DNA of 64,000 bases from Limisphaerales bacterium (GTDB taxonomy: Bacteria > Verrucomicrobiota > Verrucomicrobiia > Limisphaerales > AAA164-E04): the NCBI GenBank assembly GCA_024761205.1, contig JAMASS010000006.1, positions 107,794 through 171,793 of the forward strand, in the 5' to 3' direction. Positions 35,781 to 44,838 of this stretch are shown one piece after another (the stretch's first letter is position 1; every line of letters starts with the position of its first letter). The position numbers and the translations under genes were made by a program. The notes under the pieces were generated by a model that searched no databases, was not told the origin of the DNA, and saw nothing but the letters and a program-made list of their open reading frames with translations.

Positions 35781-36429
35781 GTTTCGAATGATCGACCGGA
35801 GTGCCGAGAAACTCATCAGGCAACCGAACGCGACTTCGCCGAAGTTTCTCCGCCTCAAAGATGATCTGCATCCGCCGAAGATCCTCCTCCATCGAGTCAC
35901 TGAGCACCAAATAATCAAACGTCTCCGATGCGGCCATTTCCCGACTGGCGAACGCAAGCCGCCTAGTGATGGCTTCCTCGGAATCGGAATCCCGGCTTCG
36001 CAGACGTCGCTCAAGCTCCGTAAAGGATGGCGGGGACAAAAACACAGTCACGAGAGCCCGTCGGATCCGCGGCTCAAACTCAGCGCGCTGGCGCAACAGA
36101 GCCGCCCCTCGAACATCAATCGATAGAAGGATGTCCTGGCCGGCTTCCAACATCTGAGTCACATCACTCCTCAGCGTGCCATAACGATTGCCATATACTT
36201 CTGCATTCTCCAGAAAAGCATCCTCAGCAAGCTTGGTTTGAAACTGGGCTGGACTCAAAAAATGGTAGTCCACGCAGTCGATTTCCCCCTTTCGCGGGTT
36301 TCGAGTGGTGCAGGTGACCACTCGAGTCAACTCCCTATTCGCCTTCAGGAGCCGCTGGCACACGGTCGTTTTCCCCGCCCCCGATGGAGCTGATATTAAG
36401 AATAAAATCCCATCCATCGGGTTACTCAC
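35773..36429 (-). CDS. gmk: Guanylate kinase
   Basis: 218 residues. Phosphorylates GMP to GDP with ATP in the cytosol. The P-loop APSGAGKT is at 14-21. The GMP-binding segment contains TCTTRNPRKGE and the later EVYGNRYGT. The lid-like region has RRLRSRDSDSEEAITRRL. The C terminus is slightly longer than in E. coli. It starts with an ATGA overlap with the yicC stop and overlaps coaC by 8 nt. The usual rpoZ gene between gmk and coaBC is absent. Confidence 0.93.
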   Translation of the reverse strand: MSNPMDGILFLISAPSGAGKTTVCQRLLKANRELTRVVTCTTRNPRKGEIDCVDYHFLSPAQFQTKLAEDAFLENAEVYGNRYGTLRSDVTQMLEAGQDILLSIDVRGAALLRQRAEFEPRIRRALVTVFLSPPSFTELERRLRSRDSDSEEAITRRLAFASREMAASETFDYLVLSDSMEEDLRRMQIIFEAEKLRRSRVRLPDEFLGTPVDHSKHE

Positions 36430-37307
36430 TCCACATTCTGGACTTGTTCGCGAAATTTTTCCAGTTCCGATTTAAGCACCACGACCTCTTTCGAGATCAA
36501 CAAATCATTTGCCTTGGATCCGATGGTATTCACCTCGCGATTGATCTCCTGCGCCAAAAAATCCAAGGTGCGACCCACCGGCTGGTTGGAACGCGCCAAG
36601 GTCCGAAACTGGTCAAAGTGGCTCTCCAATCGAGTCAACTCCTCCGTGATGTCCGATCGATCGGCGAACAAAACCACCTCCTTCAACAAGCGCTCATCAT
36701 CGGCATCAACCACCCCAACCTCCGCCTGCCGCACCCGCTCCAACAACTGATCCCGGTAGCGGACCAAGACCTTGGGCGCTTGTCTCCGGACTCTCGCCAC
36801 CGCCTCAGCCATCTGCTCAATACGGCCATGCAGGTCCTCACTGAGTTTCTCTCCCTCCGCACGACGCATCGCCAGCATGGCTTTCAACGCCTCATCCAAC
36901 GCGCGGCGAATCGCAGGCCGCACCAGCGCGGCATCCTCCACCCCGGATTCGACCCGCAACACCCCCGGTATCCTGACCATCGAGTCAATCCCAATGGTGT
37001 CATCCACGCCGGCGGCCGCGGCGATCTTTCGGAACTGGGCCACACACTCCCTGGCCAGAGATTCATTGAGCGCCACCCGGCTCAACTCCTCGCCTTTGGC
37101 TGTCAACACCGTGACGCGAACCGAAACCCGGCCGCGGGAAAGCTTCTTTTGCAGTCGCTCACGAATATCACTCTCCAATCGGTCGAACTCCCGCGGTAAA
37201 TTGACGCGAACCTCAAGCTGCTTCCGGTTGACACCAGAGATCTCCACCGTAGCTTTGAACCCATGTTTCAAGTGTTCCCCACGCCCATGTCCCGTCATCG
37301 AATTCAT
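36426..37307 (-). CDS. yicC: YicC-family endoribonuclease
   Basis: 293 residues, close to the family norm. The N-terminal signature NSMTGHGRGE and SGVNRKQLEVRVNLPREF match the YicC-like N domain. The C-terminal DUF1732 domain ends in TLDFLAQEINREVNTIGSKA, followed by VVLKSELEKFREQVQNVE. YicC proteins are metal-dependent endoribonucleases linked to RNA turnover and stationary-phase survival. It is the first gene of the seven-gene run yicC-gmk-coaC-kinase-regulator-small protein-hpnD, whose members overlap or lie within 10 nt of each other. The yicC-gmk pairing is widely conserved. Confidence 0.92.
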   Translation of the reverse strand: MNSMTGHGRGEHLKHGFKATVEISGVNRKQLEVRVNLPREFDRLESDIRERLQKKLSRGRVSVRVTVLTAKGEELSRVALNESLARECVAQFRKIAAAAGVDDTIGIDSMVRIPGVLRVESGVEDAALVRPAIRRALDEALKAMLAMRRAEGEKLSEDLHGRIEQMAEAVARVRRQAPKVLVRYRDQLLERVRQAEVGVVDADDERLLKEVVLFADRSDITEELTRLESHFDQFRTLARSNQPVGRTLDFLAQEINREVNTIGSKANDLLISKEVVVLKSELEKFREQVQNVE

Positions 37308-37615
37308 GAGCCACAGACTATGGGAAACACCAGAACCAATGTCGACGCCTGATTCGGCTCGGATATCTAGGTGAGGTAGAAACGAAACGACAAAGTGAGA
37401 GTTAACGAGAGAAATGACGATCGGTGATCTTTGATTGTCGAAGGCCCGAACATCGGGACCCAGACTGCAAAATTAAAGGATCACCAATCGCTAAGCATCA
37501 TTCAACTTCTGCTCACATCCCTACCCACACTCTGCAGAACCCGACTTGCAGCAACGCCCCGACTTACCTCAAGCGCGCGTCCCTGTGGGTGGACTCACTC
37601 GGGCCGTATGGCTGC
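37308..37615. other. Intergenic, upstream of the yicC operon
   Basis: About 308 nt that should hold the operon promoter on the minus strand. No clear -35/-10 pair, sigma-54 site or terminator was recognised. Confidence 0.4.
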
Positions 37616-38800
37616 CTACAGATCGTCTTCCCTACTCCCAGCTGGCAAGTATAGCCGAGACTGCGCCTGCCAATAGGCCTGGAGCGCTTTGCCCACGGTA
37701 CTGTGGGACACCATATCCGACACCTCAATAGCAGGTACCATAACGTGAAACGCCCCCTGAACATAACTCCCAACGGCATAAGGAGAAAAATGGAATACCA
37801 AGCCCCACGGATTCACGGTAAACACACTAAGCTCCTCCAGAGAAAGCTCCTCGATAAACCCGTCGAGGACACTACTCGCGCCCTGTTCTCGCAGTCGCTC
37901 GAGACAAATATCGCTGCATCGTCGGATCCCGTCTTCGCCCATGATCGCTCGGAGGTCAAACGGTTCGGTGCTCTCCGCAGTCTCACCGAAATAGTTAAAG
38001 CTTGTATAAAAATAGTTGCCGTGGGCTCCGCCGGTATACCAATGGTTCACAGAGCAAGCACTGAGAAAGTTAGTAGTGACCAACTTCACTTCAAATTCAG
38101 TATATGATGTCCAGGGAAAGGTAGCGCTCGGCAGGCGAAGAAACTCCCACACATTACCCCAGAAACCATCGAAAAAGGTTCTAATATCAGAAACCGCAGT
38201 TTGATCGATTGCTTCATTGACCTTTCCACTACCGACGAACGTCGGATCCAACACCGGAAAGCTTACCCTCGCTTCGTACGAGGCTCCATATCGTCCCAAG
38301 CCAACAGCCCGTTTCTTGGAATAATGCTTCTCCGCCCCAATCAGGTGGAGAACAGCATCACCCACTGGGTTCTCCAAACCGAATCCTTCCCGCCAGCTGC
38401 AGGCAACCGTCGATCCGCGAATCGCGCCCTCTAAGGTACCGATCGTCCGGGACGACTGACCGTCCTTTTGCAACCATAAATGGCCCGTGATCCGATTCGA
38501 ATGAATCACACCGGCAATTGACAGCACATTGGTGCGAGTGATTAGGGAGCCCGACACACTCGGCGTGCTGTCCTCCACGCGAAGACCCTTAGGGGAGAAC
38601 AAACGCAATGTCAGCCACTCGCCGGTAACCGACTGGCCTTGGTAATGAGCCTCCTCCTGAACCGACCCGCGAAGACCTCCAAACAGAAACCAAAATCCCG
38701 CAGCGGTGACCAACAGCAGCGAAACCAAAAAAAATATCCTCTGGCGTGACCTGTTCAAACCTGGCGCCTCCGTATCGTTTCCTGCAACAAATCGAGACAT
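37616..38800 (-). CDS. Membrane-anchored DUF3298 (RsiV-like) protein
   Basis: 394 residues. A single transmembrane segment lies at about 23-41 (IFFLVSLLLVTAAGFWFLF). The outer part has an unassigned beta region (about 45-150), then a domain resembling DUF4163/DUF3298 with HWYTGGAHGNYFYTSFNYF, EPFDLRAIM and VNPWGLVFHFSPYAVGSYVQ. This fold occurs in the lysozyme-sensing anti-sigma factor RsiV and in the accessory region of PdaC-type deacetylases. No catalytic deacetylase domain or sigma factor gene is present, so the role is open. The start overlaps the thrS 3' end by 46 nt in another frame, suggesting translational coupling. Confidence 0.7.
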   Translation of the reverse strand: MSRFVAGNDTEAPGLNRSRQRIFFLVSLLLVTAAGFWFLFGGLRGSVQEEAHYQGQSVTGEWLTLRLFSPKGLRVEDSTPSVSGSLITRTNVLSIAGVIHSNRITGHLWLQKDGQSSRTIGTLEGAIRGSTVACSWREGFGLENPVGDAVLHLIGAEKHYSKKRAVGLGRYGASYEARVSFPVLDPTFVGSGKVNEAIDQTAVSDIRTFFDGFWGNVWEFLRLPSATFPWTSYTEFEVKLVTTNFLSACSVNHWYTGGAHGNYFYTSFNYFGETAESTEPFDLRAIMGEDGIRRCSDICLERLREQGASSVLDGFIEELSLEELSVFTVNPWGLVFHFSPYAVGSYVQGAFHVMVPAIEVSDMVSHSTVGKALQAYWQAQSRLYLPAGSREDDL

Positions 38801-40581
38801 TCCGACCAGGGCTGCACGCCCACATTGCCCTTGCCGTGTACGCGGACGGAAACCGAACCCGCGGCCGCTTCTCGTCTGCCCACCACCAACATGGTGTGCA
38901 CCTTCGCCTGCTCCGCATTCTGGATCTTGCCGTTGATCTTGTCGCGACCCGCATCGATTTCCGCGCGAATGCCGCTCTCACGTAAATCCTTGTATACCTC
39001 CCGGGCAAACTCCACAGGTTCGCCCCCGATGGGCAATACCCGAACCTGCTCCGGTGCCAGCCATAACGGGAAGTTTCCCGCATAGTGCTCGATCAAGAAG
39101 GCGATAAAGCGTTCATGCGTACCCAGAGGCGCGCGATGAATACAAAGGGGCGTTGCCAGCGTATTATCCGAGGTCTTGTAGGCCAATCCGAGCCGAGGCG
39201 GCACCGCAAAATCCACCTGATTCGTGGCAATCGTAAATTCGCGCCCGGAGATGCTCCAAACTTGTACGTCGATCTTCGGTCCATAAAACGCCGCTTCGTT
39301 GGCGATTTCGACGAAGTTGATGCCACTATCAACCAAGACATCACGAACCATTGCTTCCGTCTGCTTCCACAGCTCCGGATCGTCGACAAACTTCTCTCCC
39401 AACTTCGCGGGATCATGCGTACTGAAACGCATCTGGTATTTTTCGAATCCGAAGATCTCAAAATACTTCAGATACATCTCGTTCACAGCTCGAAACTCAT
39501 CCGCAAACTGTTCCGCAGAACAGTAAATGTGAGCGTCGTTCATCTGCATCGAGCGGACACGCATCAGTCCCATCAGCTCGCCCGATTGCTCATAGCGATA
39601 ACACACGCCGTACTCCGCCAGTCGCATGGGAAGATCCCGGTAGCTCCTGGGAACCGCGGCGAAGATCTTGTGATGATGTGGACAATTCATCGCCTTGAGA
39701 TAATAGCGGTCCTTGATCTCGCAGTCCGCCTCGTCATCGCCCTCGCCCACTTCCATGGGAGGGAACATACTCTCGGCGTAGTATGGCAGGTGACCGGAGT
39801 CCCTATACAGCGACTCCTTCGCCAGATGGGGCGTCCGCACTCGCTGGTAACCCGCTGCAAACTCAGTTTCCTTCGCCAATTTCTCCAGCTCCTCGATCAG
39901 CACCGTCCCCTTGGGCAACCACAGCGGCAATCCCGGCCCTACATCATCGTCGAAAGTGAATAGCGCCATCTCCTTTCCAATCTTCCGATGGTCCCGACGA
40001 CGAGCCTCTTCCTGCGCCTCCAGCCACGCCTCCAGTTCCGCCTCTTTAGGAAACGCCGTCCCATAGATCCGTTGCAGTTGGGGATTCTTCTCGTTGCCAC
40101 GATAATAAGCCGAAGCTACCTTCAGCAGCTTGAAAGCCTTGATGTTGCCCGTCCGCATGACATGCGGTCCGGCGCAGAGATCGATAAACTCGCCATTCTG
40201 ATAGAACGAAATCTCTTCACCCTCGGGAATGTCATTGATCCGTTCCAGTTTGAATTTCTGGCCGGCTTTCTTGAAATGCGCAATGGCCTCTTCACGCGTC
40301 TTGACCCTCCGCTGGAAGACCTGATTCTCCCTCGTGATCTCCTTCATCTCGGCCTCGATTCGCTCGGAATCCTTGGGCGAAAACCGATGGCCATCAAGGT
40401 CGAAATCATAATAGAACCCCTCCTTCGTGGGCGGACCGATATCTAGTCGAGCGTTCGGCCAAATTCTCAAAACCGCCGTCGCCAGCACATGCGCACACGA
40501 GTGCCGCAAACGCTCCAACTCGGTCAACTGATTTCGTCCGCTCAAGGTTTTGCGAACGACTTCCTGCTTTGCGCCTTCCAT
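38755..40581 (-). CDS. thrS: Threonyl-tRNA synthetase lacking the TGS domain
   Basis: 608 residues. Charges tRNA-Thr with threonine in the cytosol. The editing domain begins almost at once, with HSCAHV (His27, His31) and the CxxxH of LCAGPH. The class II catalytic core has the zinc ligand region MNCPHHHKIF, motif 2 (LAEYGVCYRYEQSGELMG, then MRVRSMQMNDAHIYC) and motif 3 (CIHRAPLGTHERF). The C-terminal anticodon-binding domain ends with SVSVRVHGKGNVG. Only about 20 residues precede the editing domain, so the usual N-terminal TGS domain of about 60 residues is missing. Upstream in-frame sequence does not supply it. Confidence 0.93.
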   Translation of the reverse strand: MEGAKQEVVRKTLSGRNQLTELERLRHSCAHVLATAVLRIWPNARLDIGPPTKEGFYYDFDLDGHRFSPKDSERIEAEMKEITRENQVFQRRVKTREEAIAHFKKAGQKFKLERINDIPEGEEISFYQNGEFIDLCAGPHVMRTGNIKAFKLLKVASAYYRGNEKNPQLQRIYGTAFPKEAELEAWLEAQEEARRRDHRKIGKEMALFTFDDDVGPGLPLWLPKGTVLIEELEKLAKETEFAAGYQRVRTPHLAKESLYRDSGHLPYYAESMFPPMEVGEGDDEADCEIKDRYYLKAMNCPHHHKIFAAVPRSYRDLPMRLAEYGVCYRYEQSGELMGLMRVRSMQMNDAHIYCSAEQFADEFRAVNEMYLKYFEIFGFEKYQMRFSTHDPAKLGEKFVDDPELWKQTEAMVRDVLVDSGINFVEIANEAAFYGPKIDVQVWSISGREFTIATNQVDFAVPPRLGLAYKTSDNTLATPLCIHRAPLGTHERFIAFLIEHYAGNFPLWLAPEQVRVLPIGGEPVEFAREVYKDLRESGIRAEIDAGRDKINGKIQNAEQAKVHTMLVVGRREAAAGSVSVRVHGKGNVGVQPWSECLDLLQETIRRRQV

Positions 40582-41001
40582 GAAAAAGCAAGATTAACCA
40601 GCCAAAAATAAAAAGTCAATATCTTCCCACGCACGCTTGTGCAAATGAATCTGATTCGAAGCGATCCCGTTCGGTAGTGAAGAGGGAGCCTCTACACCTG
40701 AATCTGTCGCAGGAAATTCATAGCGGGAGGCTTCGCCGCTCCCCCGCCTCAGAATGCCGGCTCACCACGCCTTCCCTCTGATCACAGGACGAAACAACTT
40801 CCCAAAAATCACGACAAGGCTGCAAGGCTCGGCGGACGCCATTCACCGCCCTGAAAGGCTCTTAACTTTTCGGCACCGCCGGTAAATTTTGTGAGACAGA
40901 GCAGCAATCATACATCGATTGACGCCCCAATCATCCACCACCCATCATAGTCAGCGGATGATTCCCGGCCTGCCTCAAGTGAAGGGGTCTAGGTCGAAGG
41001 A
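40582..41001. other. Intergenic, upstream of thrS
   Basis: About 420 nt, divergent between thrS and the MFS remnant. Some GC-rich inverted sequence (GCGGGAGGC near 40724) is present. A T-box leader is not recognisable: no conserved T-box core or terminator was seen. Confidence 0.4.
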
Positions 41002-41526
41002 ATGAGCGTTCCGGAGAAAAAGAAGCAAGAACAAACCGTGGGCGCCAATGTCACCAAAGTGCAAGAGATCGGCGGACTAGCTGGCCGTGTCATTCTCGCG
41101 GTGTTAGTGGTGCAAATCGTCAGTCGGCGAAAACTACTGTGGATCTTCCTCCTACCTGGACTAGTCATCATACCCTTTGTGTTCTTCCATGCCGCAGTTC
41201 ACAATCTCTCCCTGCTCTATCCGGGAATGTTCTTTGCCGGTCTGTTGACCGTTGGCCAATTCAGTTTTTGGGGCAACTATCTGCTTCGGGTGTTCCCTAT
41301 TCATCTCCACAGGATCGGAGAAGGATTTGCCGCCAACATCGGCGGCCGCATACTAGACACATCCTTTGTCTGGGTAACCGTCACCCTTGCGGCCACCAAT
41401 GATACGACCTTGACCCCCGCCCGGTTAGCCTACACGGCTGCTGGCATTGTGGCCTTTGTCTACTCTGCCAATTTCATACTGCCGTTCTTTCCCCCCGAGC
41501 CGGCTGAGGAAACGCTTCCTGAGTAG
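41002..41526 (+). pseudogene. 5'-truncated MFS transporter
   Basis: 174 codons correspond to the C-terminal part of a 12-helix MFS carrier. After a charged loop (VTKVQEIGGLAGR) come about five membrane helices (VILAVLVVQIV, LLWIFLLPGLVIIPFVFF, LYPGMFFAGLLTVGQFSF) and the GEGFAANIGGRIL signature. Helices 1-7 are missing. The upstream frame reads IPGLPQVKGSR and then a stop, which could be the decayed loop before this segment. A functional protein is unlikely. Annotation as a short gene of its own is possible but less likely. Confidence 0.65.
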
Positions 41527-41540
41527 TCAACTTCGCCCCC

Positions 41541-41700
41541 TCGTCCGGATTTCTCGCCAAAATAAAGATGGCCGCCATGAGGCGTCCGAGATTTTGAGGA
41601 CTGCCCAAAGGATGGAGCCGCCAGTTATGGGGGCAATTCTCATGCTTCCCCAACCTCCCTGCTATTAGGCAACCTTTATCGGCGAGAAATTCGGGTTAGA
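41541..41700. repeat. MITE-like element with terminal inverted repeats
   Basis: The left end CCGGATTTCTCGCC (41545-41558) is the inverse of the right end GGCGAGAAATTCGGGTTAGA (41681-41700), with one mismatch across the core. The interior is about 120 nt and non-coding. A related left end plus interior (GGCCGC.ATGAGG...CCGAGATTTTG) is found at 47870-47935. This fits a small non-autonomous insertion element. No transposase is present. Confidence 0.6.
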
Positions 41701-41783
41701 CCGTGCGTTTTCCCTTTGCGCTGGGCGTCTGGTTTGTAGTATAAACTCAACCAGTTACCCTTTAGCCCGTACATCCAACTGCC

Positions 41784-43220
41784 ATGAAAAAAATCAGCCG
41801 CCGAAGTTTCGTCAAAAGTTCAATCGGTGCCGGTTTCGGCCTCGCCCTCGCCCATCCCAATTCCAAGGTCCTCGGCGCTAATGACGACATTCGAGTCGCC
41901 GTCGTCGGAATCAACGGACGAGGGGGATCCCACATCGGTGGCTTTCGGGAAATCCCCGGAGTTCGAGTTGCCGCCTTGTGCGATATAGACGACTACGTCA
42001 TTCGCCGTCGCATCGCCGAGTTGGAGAAGGACAACGCCCACCAGGTAACGACCTACGCCGACGTCCGCAATCTGCTGGAGGATAAAAATATCGACGCCAT
42101 CACTGTGGCCACACCAAATCATTGGCACTCCCTGATCACCGTCTGGGCCTGCCAGGCTGGTAAAGATGTGTATGTCGAGAAACCTTGCAGCCACAACGTC
42201 TTCGAAGGACGCCAATGCGTGGCAGCTTCACGGAAGTATGATCGTATCGTGCAGCACGGCACACAAAGTCGCGCCAGCAGCTGGGCGGCCAAGCAAATCG
42301 CTGCCATCCAAAGCGGCAAATACGGCAAACTCCTCATTTCCAAAGGTTATTGCTGCAAACCTCGTTGGAGCATCGGCTACAAACCTTATGAGGAAATCCC
42401 CGGCGAAGTGAACTTTGATCTCTGGTTGGGGCCGGCGCCGGAACAACCTTTTCATCGCAACCTAGTTCACTACAACTGGCACTGGTTCTGGGATTTCGGC
42501 AATGGCGACATGGGCAACCAAGGCGTTCATCAGATGGATATCGCCCGCTGGGCCATCAAAGGCGCCACCCTGCCCAAGTCCGTTATCACGATGGGAGGCC
42601 GCTACGTTGATGGCCCCAACTACTCGGACCAGGGAGAAACCCCCAACATGCAGCTCTCGGTGTTTGACTACGGAGAAACCAAACTCGTTTTCGAAACCCG
42701 GGGCCTAGTCGGCAAGATAAGTGATTTCCCTCGCATTGTAGACAACGAGTTTTTCCTCGAAGCTGGCGTGATCCGAAAAGGCAAGTTTTTCGAAAACGGC
42801 CACGGCGTCGGCGAGGATCTCGGCGATGTGGATTACCACATTAACGAAGGCAACATCTTCGAAAACTTCATTAACGCCGTCCGAAACCGAAACCGCGAGA
42901 ACCAACACGCAGATATTCTGGAAGGCCACTACTCCAGCGCCCTGTGCCACCTCGGCAATATCTCCTATCGCTTGGGCTGGAATTACCCCTTCACCATGAA
43001 GACGACGGCCCTCGGCGAATCCGAAGTCGTCACCGATGCCTTGCGAACCGTGCTCGACAATACCCAAGCCCTCGGCATCGATCCCCTGCGCTCCACCTAC
43101 CGGCTCGGACCAAAGCTCCACTTTGATCACAACACAGAGACCTTCATCCACCACCCGCCGGCCAACCTCATGGTGTCTCGCTTCTATCGCCAACCGTTCG
43201 TCGTGCCAACCGCCGTCTAG
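41784..43220 (+). CDS. Tat-exported Gfo/Idh/MocA-family oxidoreductase
   Basis: 478 residues. The twin-arginine signal MKKISRRSFVKSSIGAGFG is at the start, so the folded, cofactor-loaded enzyme is probably exported. The Rossmann domain has VVGINGRGG (about 41-48) for NAD(P). The EKP motif (132-134) in VYVEKPCSHNVFEG carries the conserved Lys. The C-terminal alpha/beta domain holds the sugar-binding region with NYNWHWFWDFGNGDMGNQGV-type sequence (HWFWDFGNGDMGNQGVHQ), whose last His is probably catalytic. Such proteins oxidise or deglycosylate sugars and glycosides, and the substrate is not predictable. It is followed by an unknown gene and a ThuA-like gene on the same strand. Confidence 0.88.
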   Translation: MKKISRRSFVKSSIGAGFGLALAHPNSKVLGANDDIRVAVVGINGRGGSHIGGFREIPGVRVAALCDIDDYVIRRRIAELEKDNAHQVTTYADVRNLLEDKNIDAITVATPNHWHSLITVWACQAGKDVYVEKPCSHNVFEGRQCVAASRKYDRIVQHGTQSRASSWAAKQIAAIQSGKYGKLLISKGYCCKPRWSIGYKPYEEIPGEVNFDLWLGPAPEQPFHRNLVHYNWHWFWDFGNGDMGNQGVHQMDIARWAIKGATLPKSVITMGGRYVDGPNYSDQGETPNMQLSVFDYGETKLVFETRGLVGKISDFPRIVDNEFFLEAGVIRKGKFFENGHGVGEDLGDVDYHINEGNIFENFINAVRNRNRENQHADILEGHYSSALCHLGNISYRLGWNYPFTMKTTALGESEVVTDALRTVLDNTQALGIDPLRSTYRLGPKLHFDHNTETFIHHPPANLMVSRFYRQPFVVPTAV

Positions 43221-43258
43221 TCTTTGCCGGCAGGCATCAGCCTTCGCCATCTCAACAA

Positions 43259-43858
43259 ATGGACGCATCAACCCGCATGACCAAAAACGGCGTCACCGAG
43301 GCATTCCGCCTGCTTATTGATGAGATCAATAACGTGGATCAGGAAATCAAGGATTCGATCATGGAGGCTGTTCAGAAGAACAACCATGACAAAGCGAACA
43401 TGCTGATCGAAAAAACGAAGAACTTGAAACACTTTCAAGATGAAGTGGGCGCTCTATTCAAAAAATGGCGATCCGGTATCAGTCCTCCGTCCCGCAAGCC
43501 GTTTCCGGTCGGCCACAATTCAAAAGGCCAATACACTGCCGTCCGGCCCCTCAGAGCCCCCGCGTCCAGATTGCGCGTATCCTTTCCTGACGAGGGGAAA
43601 ACCATCGAAGAGCGCTATGCAGCGGACACCTTTGCTCAAACCATCAAGACAATAGGCATCAACCAAGTCCGCAAGCTAGGAGTGAACATAGGGGGGATTC
43701 CTTTGATTGATTCGGTCAAGCACGACGAAAAGTACGGACAGCGAGAGATCGACGGATGGCATATCTGCACACACTCAAGCAACCAAAACAAGAAAGCGTT
43801 ACTCGATGAGATAGCCTACACCCTCGGCATCCGTCTTAAAGTCGAGATTCTCCGATGA
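43259..43858 (+). CDS. Unrecognised protein between MocA and ThuA genes
   Basis: 199 residues. Met7 is an alternative start. The N-terminal ~70 residues are helical and charged (VQKNNHDKANMLIEKTKNLK), likely a coiled coil. A Pro/Arg linker follows. The C-terminal ~95 residues form a compact domain beginning RVSFPDEGKTIEERYAADTF and containing IKTIGINQVRKLGVNIGGIP, WHICTHSSNQNKKALLDEIA and LGIRLKVEIL. I associate this C-terminal pattern with uncharacterised bacterial proteins, sometimes near restriction genes, but cannot name the family. No catalytic motif is seen. It does not look metabolic, so it is probably an insertion into the sugar cluster. Confidence 0.55.
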   Translation: MDASTRMTKNGVTEAFRLLIDEINNVDQEIKDSIMEAVQKNNHDKANMLIEKTKNLKHFQDEVGALFKKWRSGISPPSRKPFPVGHNSKGQYTAVRPLRAPASRLRVSFPDEGKTIEERYAADTFAQTIKTIGINQVRKLGVNIGGIPLIDSVKHDEKYGQREIDGWHICTHSSNQNKKALLDEIAYTLGIRLKVEILR

Positions 43859-43911
43859 TTCTCGCCCTTGCCGCTACTCACTCAAGAAATCCTCTCCTCA
43901 AACCACAAGCC

Positions 43912-44838
43912 ATGAAACATCGAACCATTACGCTCCTTTTCATCGTCTCCGTTTTGCTCGGCGCCTCGGACGCAACGGCGCAAGTCTCGGACGGCAAAAT
44001 TGCGAAAATTCGCGAAGCCGTCGCCAAGCAAAAAGCCGTCAAACCCAAGAAGGCGCGCAAACTCCTCGTCTTCTCGCTCACCAACGGATTCCGGCACGGC
44101 TCCATAGGTGTCGGAGCCAAGGCCATGGGCCTCTTGGGAGAATCCACCGGTGCCTTTGATCTCACTCACACGGAAGATTTCGCGGTCTTTGAACCATCGA
44201 GTCTCTCCGCCTTTGACGCAGTACTAATGCTGAATACCACCGGCGAGATCTTCAAACCTCATCGTAAAGAACTTAAGAAGCTCAGCGAATCGGATCGCCA
44301 AAAGGCCAAACAGACAGAAGACCGCCTGAAAGAATCGCTCGTATCTTTTGTCAAACAAGGCAAGGGGCTTGCCGGTTTTCACTCCGCCACCGACACCTAC
44401 AAGATGTGGAAAACCTACAATGAGATGATGGGTGGCGCTTTTGCGGGCCATCCCTGGGGAGCCGGAACCACCGTTGGAGTGCGGGTCGATGATCCCAACA
44501 ACATTCTCACGAAGGCATTCGGTGGCCAGTCGTTTCAAATCCAAGACGAGATTTACCAATTTCGAAACGACACTTGCCATCGGGATCAGCAGCGGGTGCT
44601 CCTCAGCCTAAATCCTCAATTGACCGACCTACGCCGAGGTCGCCGGGAAAATGGAGACTATCCCATCTCCTGGGTTCGAGACTATGGCCAAGGCCGCATC
44701 TTCTATAGCTCCCTCGGCCACAACGAACATATCTACTGGAACCCCAAGATTCTAGCTTTCTACCTCGCTGGCCTTCAGTTCGCGTTGGGAGATCTTGACG
44801 GGGTCGAAACCACGCCCGTGCCATTGCCAAAGGACTAA
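43912..44838 (+). CDS. Secreted ThuA-like domain protein
   Basis: 308 residues from the ATG at 43912. The frame is open from 43855, but only the internal start gives a proper signal peptide (MKHRTITLLFIVSVLLGASD, then ATAQ). ThuA-like proteins have a class I glutamine-amidotransferase-like fold. Motifs here are LLVFSLTNGFRHGSI, FDAVLMLNTTGEIF, GKGLAGFHSATDTYKMW, GGAFAGHPW and RIFYSSLGHNEHIYW. The family is implicated in disaccharide 3-keto-sugar metabolism and very often sits beside Gfo/Idh/MocA genes in Verrucomicrobiota and Planctomycetes, as it does here. The catalytic role is not established. Confidence 0.85.
   Translation: MKHRTITLLFIVSVLLGASDATAQVSDGKIAKIREAVAKQKAVKPKKARKLLVFSLTNGFRHGSIGVGAKAMGLLGESTGAFDLTHTEDFAVFEPSSLSAFDAVLMLNTTGEIFKPHRKELKKLSESDRQKAKQTEDRLKESLVSFVKQGKGLAGFHSATDTYKMWKTYNEMMGGAFAGHPWGAGTTVGVRVDDPNNILTKAFGGQSFQIQDEIYQFRNDTCHRDQQRVLLSLNPQLTDLRRGRRENGDYPISWVRDYGQGRIFYSSLGHNEHIYWNPKILAFYLAGLQFALGDLDGVETTPVPLPKD

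Noticed and set aside
40582..41001. Possible T-box leader before thrS
   Set aside because: No T-box sequence, specifier hairpin or terminator pair was recognised.
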